Shown here piece by piece: positions 63,826 to 64,000 of a stretch of 64,000 nucleotides of DNA (the first letter of the stretch is position 1; every line of letters begins with the position of its first letter). The notes under the pieces are model-generated. The model was not told where the DNA came from. It ran no database searches and saw only the letters and a program-made list of their open reading frames with translations. Made by a program: the position numbers and the translations under genes. The stretch lies in assembly GCF_000002075.1 (NCBI RefSeq), contig NW_004797307.1, forward strand, positions 628,811 to 692,810. Reading direction: 5' to 3'. This DNA comes from Aplysia californica. Its lineage: Eukaryota > Mollusca > Gastropoda > Aplysiida > Aplysiidae.

Positions 63826-64000
63826 TTTTAGCGGTAATATGAAATTATTGTTCATGTTTATTGTAAGCGGTTGCAGAATAGTTTCGATCAAAATCAGTAC
63901 TTTGTGTGTCGACCTTTTGCACGGATGACGCTTGAATTGGACATGGTGTGCTAGCAGCATGCTTGATTGGTTTGTCAATATTATTATTCTGGTGGAATTT

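Larger units (their letters stand above)
59861..64000. other. Intergenic region downstream of NPL4
   Basis: No host gene is visible on either strand. The region is a stack of SINE D, a CT microsatellite, a GC-rich block, a Tigger-like element with nested insertions, and repeat A. Confidence 0.65.

Noticed and set aside
1-64000. CRISPR array, operon, toxin system or other bacterial-type cassette
   Set aside because: The whole window is intron-rich eukaryotic DNA. Short tandem arrays lack spacer structure.
1-64000. A clear, previously undescribed multi-gene system
   Set aside because: The three host genes have unrelated known or unknown roles, and the rest is transposable-element sequence. 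I found no functional linkage beyond the shared promoter region.

Overview
This is a window of a nuclear invertebrate genome, most likely a mollusc and probably a gastropod. It is AT-rich and intron-rich (GT..AG introns of 0.1-4 kb), its protein-coding exons resemble animal orthologues, and its introns are full of tRNA-derived SINEs, RTE-like LINE ends and small inverted-repeat DNA transposons. Placement within the molluscs is inference from the repeat style (for example recurrent TAGATCTAGA-type runs), not from a diagnostic gene.

Three protein-coding genes account for essentially all convincing coding sequence. (1) Plus strand, 295-20234: all but the extreme N-terminus of a HELZ orthologue (CCCH zinc finger plus UPF1-like SF1 helicase). 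I assemble 22 exons whose phases agree throughout, giving 1,687 residues, followed by a long repeat-poor region (20235 to about 24.6 kb) that reads as the 3' UTR. (2) Minus strand, 38668-26496: a complete nine-exon gene for a 458-residue protein that I do not recognise, with four RPxSA-like motifs and a charged helical C-terminus. (3) Plus strand, 39038-57442: a complete 15-exon NPLOC4/NPL4 orthologue of 621 residues (UBX-like domain, zinc fingers, MPN-like core, C-terminal NZF finger).

The layout is HELZ > < unknown gene > NPL4. HELZ and the unknown gene converge tail to tail across about 1.8 kb. The unknown gene and NPL4 are head to head with 369 bp between start codons, so they probably share a bidirectional promoter. 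The three genes are not obviously one pathway: HELZ acts in mRNA translation and decay, and NPL4 is the ubiquitin-binding cofactor of p97/VCP.

The rest is introns and an intergenic tail (59.9-64.0 kb) dominated by transposable elements. I found several with readable ends: a PIF/Harbinger-like element with 26-bp perfect terminal inverted repeats and TTA target duplications, inside a pogo/Tigger-like element; three small TTAA-flanked piggyBac-like MITEs and a larger piggyBac-like remnant; an hAT-like element inserted into a tandem repeat; a retroposed 696-bp segment with 12-bp target duplications; and several SINE families that share a tail. I found no CRISPR array, operon, rRNA or functional tRNA, and nothing that clearly amounts to a new biological system. 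The best leads are the unrecognised RPxSA gene, the exon-end triplication inside HELZ, and a triplicated YSPANY motif in the HELZ tail.
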